Part shown: positions 26,374 to 35,084 of the stretch, piece by piece
Position numbering within the stretch: position 1 is the first letter of the stretch
Layout of the letters: each line of letters opens with the position of its first letter
NCBI RefSeq assembly: GCF_017873415.1
Contig: NZ_JAGGKD010000001.1
Span: 248,001-312,000 of the forward strand
Direction: 5' to 3'
Length of the DNA: 64,000 nucleotides
From: Methanolobus bombayensis
GTDB lineage: Archaea > Halobacteriota > Methanosarcinia > Methanosarcinales > Methanosarcinaceae
Position numbers and translations under genes: made by a program
The notes under the pieces: generated by a model
The model's database searches: none
Told to the model about the DNA's origin: nothing
The model's input: the letters and a program-made list of their open reading frames with translations, nothing else

Positions 26374-26463
26374 TTTTAGGTTATATATCTTACGGATTGT
26401 GGAAATATATATAATATATAGGCTCATGCAAACAAATTATCTAACATTATTTAAGGTGGTAAT

Positions 26464-27489
26464 GTGAACCAGACAAAGACAATTAAATTAGCTTCTACTT
26501 TATTTCTTGTGATGGCACTTGTCCTTGCTGTATTCGTATCAGGATGCACAGAGGACACTGCTGATCAGGAAGAAGAACAGGCAGATGCTATTACTGAACT
26601 TACTTTTGGTTATCAGCCAAGTACACATCAGATAGCATACATGACTGCCAGAGAAAAAGGCTGGTGGCTTGAAGACCTTGAGCCTTATGGCATAGAATCC
26701 ATTGATGACAATCTTTTCCCAACAGGTGCACCTGAAATGCAGTCCATGCTTGCAGGTGAGATAGACGTAGCATATGTTGGTGCAGCTCCTGTTATAGCTG
26801 CTCTTGCAAATGGTCTTGATGCAAAGATCGTAGCTGCTGTACAGATACAGGGTTCAGATCTTGTACTCAGAACCGATCTTCCTTATGAGAGTCCGGAAGA
26901 CCTCAGAGGACTTACAATAGCAACATTCCCTGCAGGAACTATCCAGGACACCCTCATCAGGGACTGGTTGCAGGAAAACGGAATTGACCCGGAAACAGAA
27001 GTAGACATAAAAGGAATGGGTCCTGGAGATGCAATGACAGCTATCTCTGCAGGCCAGGTAGATGCGGTATTCCTTCCTCATCCGGCACCAGTAATGATCG
27101 AGAGTGAAGGTACTGGCAGGTCAGTGGTATCATCAGGTGAAATGCTTCAGGATCATGCATGCTGTGTTGTTGCTGTAAGTGGTGATCTCATAAGGAATCA
27201 TCCTGACGTTGTCCAGCAGATAGTTGAAACTCATGTGCATGCAACAGAGTACAATTCTGAGAATCTTGGTGAAGCAGCACAGATATTTGCTGATGATCAG
27301 GACTGGGACGTTGAACTGGTAAATCAGTCACTCAATGACTGGGATGGTTCATGGGTAGCTGATCCGAATCTGATAGTCAACTCAACAGTTGATTACGCAC
27401 AGGTTCAGTATGAACTTGGATATATCAGCACACCTCTCACACAGGAAGATATATTTGATCTGAGCTTCTATGATGCTCTGGATCAATAA
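26464..27489 (+). CDS. ABC transporter substrate-binding lipoprotein (TauA/SsuA/NrtA type)
   Basis: A 341-residue lipoprotein: hydrophobic signal, lipobox FVSGC (Cys28), acidic linker, then the NMT1/SsuA-type binding domain (LTFGYQPSTHQIAYMTAREKGWW, MQSMLAGEIDVAYVGAAPVIAAL, IATFPAGTIQDTLI, SAGQVDAVFLPHP). Such proteins bind nitrate, sulfonates, taurine, cyanate or pyrimidine precursors; the substrate here is unknown. The start is GTG 26464, four bases after AGGTGG; the ATG two bases upstream reads into a stop. T-runs after the gene may lower expression of the permease relative to the binding protein. Confidence 0.88.
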   Translation: MNQTKTIKLASTLFLVMALVLAVFVSGCTEDTADQEEEQADAITELTFGYQPSTHQIAYMTAREKGWWLEDLEPYGIESIDDNLFPTGAPEMQSMLAGEIDVAYVGAAPVIAALANGLDAKIVAAVQIQGSDLVLRTDLPYESPEDLRGLTIATFPAGTIQDTLIRDWLQENGIDPETEVDIKGMGPGDAMTAISAGQVDAVFLPHPAPVMIESEGTGRSVVSSGEMLQDHACCVVAVSGDLIRNHPDVVQQIVETHVHATEYNSENLGEAAQIFADDQDWDVELVNQSLNDWDGSWVADPNLIVNSTVDYAQVQYELGYISTPLTQEDIFDLSFYDALDQ

Positions 27490-27582
27490 TCTTTTTTTTC
27501 TTTTTTGATACTAACTTAAATAATAAGTACACATTTCTATGTTTGTCCGGAGTCTTATAGTCTCCGATCAACCGGAGGATCC

Positions 27583-28410
27583 ATGACAAAAAACAACATC
27601 CATGTCCTGAAAGATAAAAGCGTGGAAATCATATCCATATGCTCTGCGATCGTTCTCTGGCAAATAATAGCAGTTTATGTTGTAGGTAACAAGTTCTATC
27701 TGCCAAGTTTCACGGATGTGATCGGTGCATTAGCTGAAATTATGTCAAGAGATTCAAACCTGGTTATAATGGGTCTTAACATGCAGCTTCCGATGTTACT
27801 GGTTGATTTCTTCTATAGTATGATGCACTTTAGCATAGGCCTGATAGCTGCTCTTGTCATAGGGATTCCAATAGGTATGATCATGGGTTGGTTCCGCACG
27901 ATAGATCGTATTGTTGATCCTATTGTAGAAATGGTACGTCCAATTCCTCCGCTTGCATGGATACCCTTTGCAATTATCTGGATAGGTCTGAATCCCTTCG
28001 CTGCAGGCTTTCTCATATTCATCGGTGCAGTTTTCCCGATCATGATCAACACTTTTACAGGTTTTAAGAGTGTATCCAGAGTATATGTAGAAGCAGCAAA
28101 AGTATTAGGTTGTAACAATAATCATGAACTCATACGCTATGTGGCTTTCCCGTCAGCTCTTCCTTCCATTGCTGCAGGCATAAGAATAGCAATGGGCGTA
28201 GGCTGGATGTGCCTTGTTGCTGCTGAAATGTTTGGAGTAAGCAGGAACGGTCTCGGTTATCAGATGTGGCATTTCTATGATCTTCACAGAATGGAATTTG
28301 TGCTTTTGTATATGCTTATTCTTGGTTTCCTCGGACTTTTCATTGACCGGCTGCTGAGGTACTATATTGATGGCAAGCTCCTTAAATGGCGAAAAGGTGT
28401 GGTGATCTGA
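27583..28410 (+). CDS. ABC transporter permease (SsuC/TauC type)
   Basis: A 275-residue permease with about six membrane helices (IICSAIVLWQIIAVYVV at the start; VLLYMLILGFLGLFIDRLL near the end). The cytoplasmic coupling loop EAAKVLGCNNNHELIRYVAFPSALP has the EAA signature, and PIPPLAWIPFAIIWIGL is typical of this subfamily. ATG 27583 follows CGGAGG. It ends in TGA directly against the ATG of the ATPase gene. Confidence 0.9.
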   Translation: MTKNNIHVLKDKSVEIISICSAIVLWQIIAVYVVGNKFYLPSFTDVIGALAEIMSRDSNLVIMGLNMQLPMLLVDFFYSMMHFSIGLIAALVIGIPIGMIMGWFRTIDRIVDPIVEMVRPIPPLAWIPFAIIWIGLNPFAAGFLIFIGAVFPIMINTFTGFKSVSRVYVEAAKVLGCNNNHELIRYVAFPSALPSIAAGIRIAMGVGWMCLVAAEMFGVSRNGLGYQMWHFYDLHRMEFVLLYMLILGFLGLFIDRLLRYYIDGKLLKWRKGVVI

Positions 28411-29169
28411 ATGGGTAGTGTAAAAGTAAGGAATGTATCCCGGAATTTCACAAAGGATGAAGATACTTCAACTCTGGCACTTGATAATGTTAGTCTTGAG
28501 GTTGAAGACAAGGATTTTGTTTGCTTTGTAGGTCCATCAGGATGTGGAAAGACCACCTTGCTAAGGATAATATCCGGCCTTGATAAACCGGACAGTGGTG
28601 AAGTTTATCTTGATGGTACAAGAATAGATTCTCCCGGCCCTGACAGAGGCATGGTTTTTCAGGAATACTCACTTTTCCCCTGGAAAACAGTTATTGACAA
28701 CATTATATTTGGCCCACAGATGAGTGGGAAAAAAAAGAAAGATGCTATTGTTGAAAGTGAAAAATACCTTGAACTGGTTGGCCTTCAGCAATTCCGGGAC
28801 AGCTATCCATACGAACTTTCAGGCGGTATGAAGCAGAGAGTTGCTATTGCAAGGGCACTTGCCAATGAGCCTGCAGTACTTCTAATGGATGAACCCTTTG
28901 GTGCACTTGATGCCCAGACACGTAATATACTCCAGCAGGAGTTACTGGACATATGGCAAAAAAAGAGCATTACCGTTCTTTTTGTTACGCACAGCGTGGA
29001 CGAAGCTGTTTTCCTTGCAGATAAAATAGTGCTGATGAGTGCACGTCCGGGTAAAGTAAAGGAAGTAATAGATGTGAACCTTCCACGACCAAGGGACAGG
29101 ACAAGCCCCGAAGCCAATAGGCTCCGAGATCGGATTCTAAAATCTCTTCTCAAGGAACAGGGTCATTGA
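28411..29169 (+). CDS. ABC transporter ATP-binding protein (SsuB/TauB type)
   Basis: A 252-residue ATPase with Walker A GPSGCGKTTLL, Q-loop MVFQEYSLFPW, signature LSGGMKQRVAIARAL, Walker B VLLMDEPFGALD and H-loop VTHSVDEA. It belongs to the nitrate/sulfonate/taurine group, like its operon partners, and completes the importer. The last segment (PRPRDRTSPEANRLRDRI) is typical of the subfamily. Confidence 0.93.
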   Translation: MGSVKVRNVSRNFTKDEDTSTLALDNVSLEVEDKDFVCFVGPSGCGKTTLLRIISGLDKPDSGEVYLDGTRIDSPGPDRGMVFQEYSLFPWKTVIDNIIFGPQMSGKKKKDAIVESEKYLELVGLQQFRDSYPYELSGGMKQRVAIARALANEPAVLLMDEPFGALDAQTRNILQQELLDIWQKKSITVLFVTHSVDEAVFLADKIVLMSARPGKVKEVIDVNLPRPRDRTSPEANRLRDRILKSLLKEQGH

Positions 29170-29177
29170 GAATTTGT

Positions 29178-29609
29178 TCATTCAGAGCGCACAATTACTT
29201 TTGTTCCTGACTCAATCTCTTTAATGCTGACCTTTCCTACCAGTTCCATTGTTTTACTGGCTTTTGCAAATCCAATATCAGACCCCGGGCGTACAAACAT
29301 CTGTTCTCCTGCAATGGCAGATCCATTTATTTTTACCGAATCGAATATTTTGAGGTCCCCGGCTACTTCTATACTTCCGTTTATCTCTGATCTTGCACCC
29401 ACAATAGCTTCATCTGCTTTGACATCTCCTTTTACAAAAGTACCTTTTCCAAGTTTCAGTATTCCTTTTACATTGATACCTTTCCAGAAATTGGAACCTG
29501 ATCCGACTATAAGGTTTCCATCTACATTGATGTCCTTCTCAAAATAGCTGTTTTTGCGGGTAATATAAGTGTTTGATTCCTCATGGTATTTTATTGGATT
29601 TTCACTCAT
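29178..29609 (-). CDS. Bactofilin-family polymer-forming protein
   Basis: A 143-residue protein whose middle is a right-handed beta-helix of repeating short strands: KDINVDGNLIVGSGS, KGINVKGILKLGKGT, KGDVKADEAIVGARS, NGSIEVAGDLKIFDS. This is the polymer-forming core of bactofilins, which build filaments without a nucleotide. N- and C-terminal tails are short. The ATG follows GGTGACC. Archaeal bactofilins are scarcely studied. The gene is convergent with the ABC ATPase gene and divergent from the histidine kinase gene. Confidence 0.8.
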   Translation of the reverse strand: MSENPIKYHEESNTYITRKNSYFEKDINVDGNLIVGSGSNFWKGINVKGILKLGKGTFVKGDVKADEAIVGARSEINGSIEVAGDLKIFDSVKINGSAIAGEQMFVRPGSDIGFAKASKTMELVGKVSIKEIESGTKVIVRSE

Positions 29610-29862
29610 CTAAGGTCACCATTGTACTTCAATAGTTTTTTCTGATTATAAATCCTACTCTGAATAATAGCTTATTGTCGTATTTTGTTCACAGATTGAC
29701 ATACAAATATATGAATGACAAGTTTCTTTATTTTATTATAATTTATATACTTAGAATATTAGGTGCCAACTATTATATATTATATATTCAATATAATTAC
29801 TTATATTTGAGATATGTTGATGCAGTTTTCACAGCTTTCCTGACGTATCCAAAGGTGTACAG

Positions 29863-31860
29863 ATGGTCATAAACAAAAACACACATGATTTTGAGAATGA
29901 CAATAGTGCTCATTCAACAGACATAGGGGAATCCCTGTCGTTGCCAGTGAGTGAAATCTCTTTTTCAGATATCGCACATTCTCAGACATTTTATGACCTG
30001 CTTGATCAGCTTGTGCTTATTGTCGATGAAAATGACTCTATTATTATGGCCAACAAAAAAGCACAGGATTATCTGGGTTTTGATCATAGTACAGAAAGTG
30101 GTAAATTCACAGAAAAATATGTTCCTGAAGACGAAAAAGAATATGCTACATCCTTTTTATCTTCATTTTTCCAGGAAAATAAAGATGAACTGGCACTTTC
30201 ATTTTCTACTGAGTTTTTAATAAAAGGTTCAGATGATACAATAACAACTTTTCTTGTTAATGTAAGTCTCCTAAAAGATGCTGATTCTCCTGAAAAAGCA
30301 CTTCTACTTTCCTTTATAGATATCCAGGAAAAAAATGATGTGCAAAATGAAATGCTAAAAGATATTGAAAAATTGTTCATTCATCTTGATTCAATTCCTT
30401 ATGCACTTGTTTTTTCTGATCATACCGGTAAAATTACTTTCTGGAACCGCAACGCAACCCGACTTTTTGGTTATAAGGAAGATGAGATTGTTGGTCAAAA
30501 TATAACCCGTATAATGCCAAAAAGATATCGTAAGGCACATGAAGGCTGGGAGGAACTAATATCTATTGGAAAGTCTCCTGTTGTTGGCAAGATCATAGAA
30601 GTTGCCGGTCTGCGCAAGGATGATACTGAATTCCCTATAGAACTTGCAATCACTACTACCCGCTATAAGGGTGATATTTTCCATGGAGCTATCATCAACG
30701 ATATTTCTCAGAGGAAAATGAAAGAGAGGCTCACAAGCATTGCAAAGAATAAATACCGTATGATGTTCGAAAAATCACCTCTTGGTATTTTCCACTTTGA
30801 TGAGAATGGCACAATAACGCAATGCAATGAGATATTGGTCCGGATTTTAGGAGTCCCTGAGGAACAGGTGATCTCAAAGATAATAGGTTTCAATATTATT
30901 GATTCTTTCAGTGAGGACAATGAGATCAAAAAAGCTATAAAGCAGGTTCTTGCAGGAATTCCTGCAAGATATGAAGATGACTTCTATTCTCCATTTTCAG
31001 ATAAGGTTATACCTATAAAGGCAGAGTTCAGTCCGGTGGTGTCCGATGAAGGCAAATTTATGGGTGGAGTCTGTGTGGTCGAGGATTTCACAGAAAGAAA
31101 AGCCGCAGAAGAAGCCCTTAATAAATATGCTGAGGACCTTGCCAGAGCAAATGAGGAATTAACATCTCTTGATCGCATGAAAGACGAGTTCATTTCTAAC
31201 CTCAGGCATGAATTAAAGACACCATTGATCCCTATCAAAGGTTATAGTGAACTTATGTATGAAGGTTCGCTTGGTGAATTGAACCAGAAACAGAAAGATG
31301 CAGTTGAAAAGATGATGCTGAGCTCTGAAAGGCTGAAGAGGCTCATTGATTCTCTTCTCTATGTAAGCATTACTGAAGGTGGCAATGTGGAGTACACATT
31401 TGTACCTTTAAGAATATGTGAAGTTATTGATTCTGCACTTCATGATCGTTCTCCTGAGATCTCAAGCAAAGCTCACACAGTAGAAAAGTCCATTCCCTGT
31501 GATATTCCATTGATAGATGGTGATCTGGATTACCTTGAAGAGGTTTTTGTCAATTTGATCGATAATTCCATAAAATTCATGAATGACGGTGGAAAGATAA
31601 AAATATCTGCTGTGCTACAGGAAAATACTAAAATCCACATAAAGATATCCGACGAGGGAATAGGTATTTCCGAAGAAAATCTTCCTCACATCTTCAACAG
31701 GTTCTATCAGGTTGATGGCTCTTCAACACGTAAATACGGCGGAAATGGCCTTGGTCTGTATATATGTAAAAAGATAATAGAGGCTCACAATGGTGAGATA
31801 TGGGCTGAGAGTGATGGAAGTAAAGGCGCCACCATTCACATTCTCCTTCCGGTTAAGTGA
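29863..31860 (+). CDS. PAS-domain sensor histidine kinase
   Basis: A 665-residue cytoplasmic kinase with no membrane segment. Three PAS domains can be seen: residues about 40-150 (LVLIVDENDSIIMANKKAQD), 165-285 (LVFSDHTGKITFWNRNATRLFGY) and 295-415 (GIFHFDENGTITQCNEIL). A coiled linker leads to the HisKA motif SNLRHELKTPL with phospho-acceptor His449, then the ATPase N-box NLIDNSIKFM, the G1 box DEGIGISEENLPHIFNRFY and G2 GGNGLGLYICKKI. No response regulator is nearby, as is common for methanogen kinases. The 250-base upstream gap is very AT-rich with no gene I can support. Confidence 0.9.
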   Translation: MVINKNTHDFENDNSAHSTDIGESLSLPVSEISFSDIAHSQTFYDLLDQLVLIVDENDSIIMANKKAQDYLGFDHSTESGKFTEKYVPEDEKEYATSFLSSFFQENKDELALSFSTEFLIKGSDDTITTFLVNVSLLKDADSPEKALLLSFIDIQEKNDVQNEMLKDIEKLFIHLDSIPYALVFSDHTGKITFWNRNATRLFGYKEDEIVGQNITRIMPKRYRKAHEGWEELISIGKSPVVGKIIEVAGLRKDDTEFPIELAITTTRYKGDIFHGAIINDISQRKMKERLTSIAKNKYRMMFEKSPLGIFHFDENGTITQCNEILVRILGVPEEQVISKIIGFNIIDSFSEDNEIKKAIKQVLAGIPARYEDDFYSPFSDKVIPIKAEFSPVVSDEGKFMGGVCVVEDFTERKAAEEALNKYAEDLARANEELTSLDRMKDEFISNLRHELKTPLIPIKGYSELMYEGSLGELNQKQKDAVEKMMLSSERLKRLIDSLLYVSITEGGNVEYTFVPLRICEVIDSALHDRSPEISSKAHTVEKSIPCDIPLIDGDLDYLEEVFVNLIDNSIKFMNDGGKIKISAVLQENTKIHIKISDEGIGISEENLPHIFNRFYQVDGSSTRKYGGNGLGLYICKKIIEAHNGEIWAESDGSKGATIHILLPVK

Positions 31861-32563
31861 TCATTGAACTCATATATTCGTGAAGTGTGATAAGCGACAG
31901 AGATGTTGTGTTAATATCACCATTCTCTTTTCCCCAGGAGCCGTTATCATTCAGATTTTCCAGTAACCATCTTACAGGTTCTTTTACCTCACTTTTATAT
32001 CCTGCAATCATCAGTGACTGAATAACAATATTGGTGGTTGCCGGTGTTTTCCATGAACCGTTTTTTTGCTTTTTTGATATTATCCATCTGGCCTTCTCTT
32101 CAACAAACTCATTGTAAATATCTACTTTTTCAATTTTTTGCTGTTTGATAAGTGCTTTGATTATAAGAGCAGTTGTTCCGGGATGTTCCCATTTTTCCCC
32201 GTAATTCTCAACAAGCCATTTGCATCCACCGGGATTAAAGGATCCAATGTCTGCAAGTGCTGCAAGGGCATATGTGCTGTCATAGACATCCTCATTCCAT
32301 GAACCATTTTTCTGCTTTGACAGTATCCACTCTCCGGTTTCATTTAAAACAGTACCTGCTTGTGCAAGAACAGAAGTTACGCGTGAAGTATCTCTCAGGT
32401 CATCATCCCATGAATCTCCCTTGCGTAAATTCAGAAGTTTCTCCATGTAGCCGTTTTCCTCTTTCCAGAGATAACTTGCCTGAACTACACGTGCAAGGTC
32501 TTTCACTTTTGTTATCTTTTGTGAATAAAGCCAGTTGAAAGACGCTTCACTTTTGAAAATCAT
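31853..32563 (-). CDS. Prenyltransferase/squalene-cyclase repeat protein (small)
   Basis: A 236-residue protein with five alpha/alpha-toroid repeats, each ending in a QW-like turn: KGDSWDDD, KNGSWNED, KNGSWKTP and DNGSWGKE. Helices such as YALAALADIG and IVIQSLMIAG lie between. Full triterpene cyclases have over 600 residues and an acid motif DxDD; here only about half a barrel is present and the acid motif is not convincing, so catalysis is doubtful. No signal peptide. It overlaps the kinase gene tail to tail by eight bases. Confidence 0.75.
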   Translation of the reverse strand: MIFKSEASFNWLYSQKITKVKDLARVVQASYLWKEENGYMEKLLNLRKGDSWDDDLRDTSRVTSVLAQAGTVLNETGEWILSKQKNGSWNEDVYDSTYALAALADIGSFNPGGCKWLVENYGEKWEHPGTTALIIKALIKQQKIEKVDIYNEFVEEKARWIISKKQKNGSWKTPATTNIVIQSLMIAGYKSEVKEPVRWLLENLNDNGSWGKENGDINTTSLSLITLHEYMSSMIT

Positions 32564-32598
32564 GATTGTTCAGACGGTCTGTGGATTTATCTATCTTT

Positions 32599-32814
32599 CT
32601 ACCTGTATTCCACCCTGTATCTGTGACGTTCTCCGTATTCTCTTACCTTTCCGGGACTCCAGTTATTTACATGGCCATAGTAGCCCGTGACTCTGAATAT
32701 ATTGTCAGTGATCTTTCTCTGACAATGCGGGCATATTTCCTGTATTCCTCTGGAAATATTTCCTTTATTATATGTAAATTTATTCAGGAAGAATAAATCT
32801 TCCTGACAATTCAT
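32599..32814 (-). CDS. Free-standing NrdD-type glycyl-radical domain protein
   Basis: A 71-residue product overlapping the end of mrp by four bases (ATGA). Residues 28-71 read CPHC, nine residues, RVTGY, then W..GK..E...R.RY. The C-terminus of the NrdD in this window has the same CxxC-x9-RVTGY spacing and the same W..GK..E...R.RY pattern, 13 of 26 residues identical from Arg41 on. Gly44 is thus a candidate radical site. It lacks the barrel and any catalytic cysteine. Function unknown; a spare-part role like bacterial GrcA is possible. No ribosome binding site is clear at the ATG. Confidence 0.7.
   Translation of the reverse strand: MNCQEDLFFLNKFTYNKGNISRGIQEICPHCQRKITDNIFRVTGYYGHVNNWSPGKVREYGERHRYRVEYR
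32785..32805. repeat. Perfect 8-bp hairpin at codons 4-10 of the glycyl-radical gene
   Basis: CAGGAAGA (32785-32792) and TCTTCCTG (32798-32805) are exact reverse complements with a five-base loop. It lies just after the mrp stop codon. It may be a weak terminator for mrp or may limit translation of the small downstream gene. Confidence 0.55.
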
Positions 32815-33644
32815 TTCTTGAAATTCTCAACAGAATCTACAATGGAAGCGAATTCCTTGCCCCAGAGCATTTCTTCGTTGATATCGGTGTGGACTTTTCC
32901 GCTGTCCTCGATCTCTGCTATCTTTGGGTCCATTGGAAGTTCACCAAGAATTGGTATGTTGAAATCTGTGGATGCTTTTTCAACTCCACCTTTGCCGAAA
33001 ATATCTATTTTTTCATCACAGTGTGGACAGATAATTCCTGCCATGTTCTCTACGATGCCGATCACAGGTACTTTCAGGATCTCTGCGAATTTGATGGATT
33101 TCCTGACACTCACAAGAGCAACATCCTGTGGTGTTGTTACAACAACTGCACCTTCCATTTTTTCGATGAGCTGTGCAATGCTAAGTGGCTCATCACCGGT
33201 CCCGGGTGGCAGGTCAACGATCAGGTATTCAAGGTCGCCCCAGGAGACATCTTCAAGGAATTGTTTGATGGCTGCCATCTTTGCAGGACCTCTCCATATG
33301 ACAGGTGCATCCTTGTCTTCAAGAAGGAGTGCCACAGACATGACTACAAGGTTTTCGGTGACGCTGATAGGCACGATGCCATTTTCATCAACACCAGGTC
33401 TTATGTCTTCGATACCAAACATCTTTGGGATGCTTGGTCCGTGTATATCTGCATCAAGAAGCCCAACCTTGTGTCCACGTTCAGCAAGCTTTGCAGCCAG
33501 GTTTGCGGCAACGGTACTTTTTCCTACTCCACCTTTACCACTCATGACCATTATTTTCTTTTTAATGGCTCTCATGTTCCTGATAAGCTTTGGTTCCTCC
33601 GGCTTCTTTAAAAGGTCTTCTGTAGTCTGGATATTTTGTGTCAT
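32811..33644 (-). CDS. Mrp/NBP35-type Fe-S carrier ATPase
   Basis: A 277-residue P-loop protein of the ApbC/Mrp/Nbp35 group, which holds a bridging 4Fe-4S cluster at the dimer interface and passes it to apo-proteins. The deviant Walker A MSGKGGVGKSTVAANLA, VGLLDADIHGPSIPKMFG, DLPPGTGDEPLS and the ICPHCDEKIDIFG motif with the cluster-binding CxxC are all present. In the minus-strand cluster it follows a DUF134 regulator gene. Adjacent divergent genes also concern metal clusters. Confidence 0.93.
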   Translation of the reverse strand: MTQNIQTTEDLLKKPEEPKLIRNMRAIKKKIMVMSGKGGVGKSTVAANLAAKLAERGHKVGLLDADIHGPSIPKMFGIEDIRPGVDENGIVPISVTENLVVMSVALLLEDKDAPVIWRGPAKMAAIKQFLEDVSWGDLEYLIVDLPPGTGDEPLSIAQLIEKMEGAVVVTTPQDVALVSVRKSIKFAEILKVPVIGIVENMAGIICPHCDEKIDIFGKGGVEKASTDFNIPILGELPMDPKIAEIEDSGKVHTDINEEMLWGKEFASIVDSVENFKK

Positions 33645-33702
33645 ATGATCTCCTTTAGAATGTTGGTGTGGCGATTACGGACAATAAATAATGTTAAGGC
33701 AA

Positions 33703-34008
33703 CTATTCCGTGTCCAGCGGATTTTTGCCGGTAATTTCAATAGCTTTGCCCTCTATGAGTGCCTGAGCCACTTTTTTTCTTGCGTTCTGAAGATCCTGCC
33801 AGAATGCCCTCCTTGAAATGCCCATGCTGATAGCTGCTTCTTCCTGCTGCAATCCTTCAAGATCAGCAAGACGCAGGGCTTCAAGTTCTTCAATGGCAAG
33901 GGTCACGGTTTCAAGTTCCTTTAGTGGCACTCCACGTGGTTTAAAATATAATACGTCCGGGGAGCACTCTATTCTTCTGGGTGCTTTGGGTCTTCCTCTG
34001 CAAGTCAT
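33703..34008 (-). CDS. DUF134 (UPF0251) family DNA-binding protein
   Basis: A 101-residue protein with the family start [26 protein letters not shown] and a helix-turn-helix ([21 protein letters not shown]). DUF134 proteins often occur beside Mrp and NifX-like genes, as here, and are taken to be regulators, though this is little tested. It lies 58 bases upstream of mrp, on the same strand. Confidence 0.88.
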   Translation of the reverse strand: MTCRGRPKAPRRIECSPDVLYFKPRGVPLKELETVTLAIEELEALRLADLEGLQQEEAAISMGISRRAFWQDLQNARKKVAQALIEGKAIEITGKNPLDTE

Positions 34009-34101
34009 TGTTATGAACTCAATAAATGATGTTTTATTTATATGTAATCCAATAGCTTTATATATTTATTCTCTTTTGTGCGATATTCAATCTAAAGTCT
34101 A

Positions 34102-34902
34102 TCATCCCACAAAATATGCCAGAATGCTGATCACTCCCAGAACAATACAGAATTTTGAGAAATCTATCTTTCTGGCTGCTTTTATGAAGAGATCAATTGT
34201 AAGTATACCTGAAAGGAATGCGCAGAAAAGTGCCAGTATTGAATTCACATTAATTTTCAAAAGCCCCATGGCTCCCATTCCAACATCTGCTGCCATAACT
34301 GCCGGAATGCTCATGAGGAAGCTGAGCTTCAAAGCCTGCTCAGGTTCTATGTTTCTCAAAAGTAAAGTGGATACAGTAATTCCTGATCTGCTGACTCCCG
34401 GCAGGGCTGCAAATCCCTGTGTAGTACCAACAATCAGTGAATCCTTGATCCCGGCTTTTTCCCGGTGGATCGTATTCTTTGAGGCAGACATTTGAAGTAG
34501 TCCTGTAAATATGAGCAATCCTCCGATAACTGCAGTTGCAAGTCTGCCGGAAAAATCATTCATTTCGGTGGCAAAGAGAATTAATGGCAGTCCAATTATT
34601 CCGGTTATTAAAGTTGCTACGAGTAAGAATGTGATCAGGCTATCTTTTTTCTCCTGCATATCTCTGTTTTTTACGTATTGAGGGATATCTGTGATTATTT
34701 CTCTGATATCCTTTCTGAAAAATACTACTGCTGAAAGTAATGTTCCTGTATGCAACCATATGGCTATGGGAAGAGCATCTTTAAGGGGCTTATCAAAAAA
34801 ATTAAGCATGACTAGTGTAGTCATACCTTCGCTGCTGATAGGTAACCACTCAGCTAATCCCTGTACTATACCAAGTACGATTGCCTCAAAAACTGTTAAC
34901 AT
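34102..34902 (-). CDS. uppP: UppP/BacA-type polyprenyl-diphosphate phosphatase
   Basis: A 266-residue membrane protein with about eight helices. The two catalytic motifs are EWLPISSEGM (residues 18-27) and LPGVSRSGITVSTLLLR. Family enzymes hydrolyse undecaprenyl or other polyprenyl diphosphate to recycle the glycan lipid carrier, which in archaea would be dolichol-type. Bacterial enzymes have SSTGH where this one has SSEGM, so the conserved His is replaced by Met. The ATG 34902 opens a transcript with a TATATATA element just upstream. Confidence 0.85.
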   Translation of the reverse strand: MLTVFEAIVLGIVQGLAEWLPISSEGMTTLVMLNFFDKPLKDALPIAIWLHTGTLLSAVVFFRKDIREIITDIPQYVKNRDMQEKKDSLITFLLVATLITGIIGLPLILFATEMNDFSGRLATAVIGGLLIFTGLLQMSASKNTIHREKAGIKDSLIVGTTQGFAALPGVSRSGITVSTLLLRNIEPEQALKLSFLMSIPAVMAADVGMGAMGLLKINVNSILALFCAFLSGILTIDLFIKAARKIDFSKFCIVLGVISILAYFVG

Positions 34903-35084
34903 CCTGTGCCATTTTAGCTTTATTTGTATATATAAAAGGTGGTTCTATCCTGGTTATTGTTACTATTATTGTGATGTCGGTTATCACTCTATTGTGAGTA
35001 AATATATAAACAAAACCCAAAATCTATTTATACTTTATCTCTTATGTGTGTATTAATCATTTATTTGTCTTCAGGAGTACATCA

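Noticed and set aside
32887-33648. Long plus-strand open frames opposite mrp
   Set aside because: They mirror the mrp codons in other frames and have low-complexity composition; mrp itself is certain.
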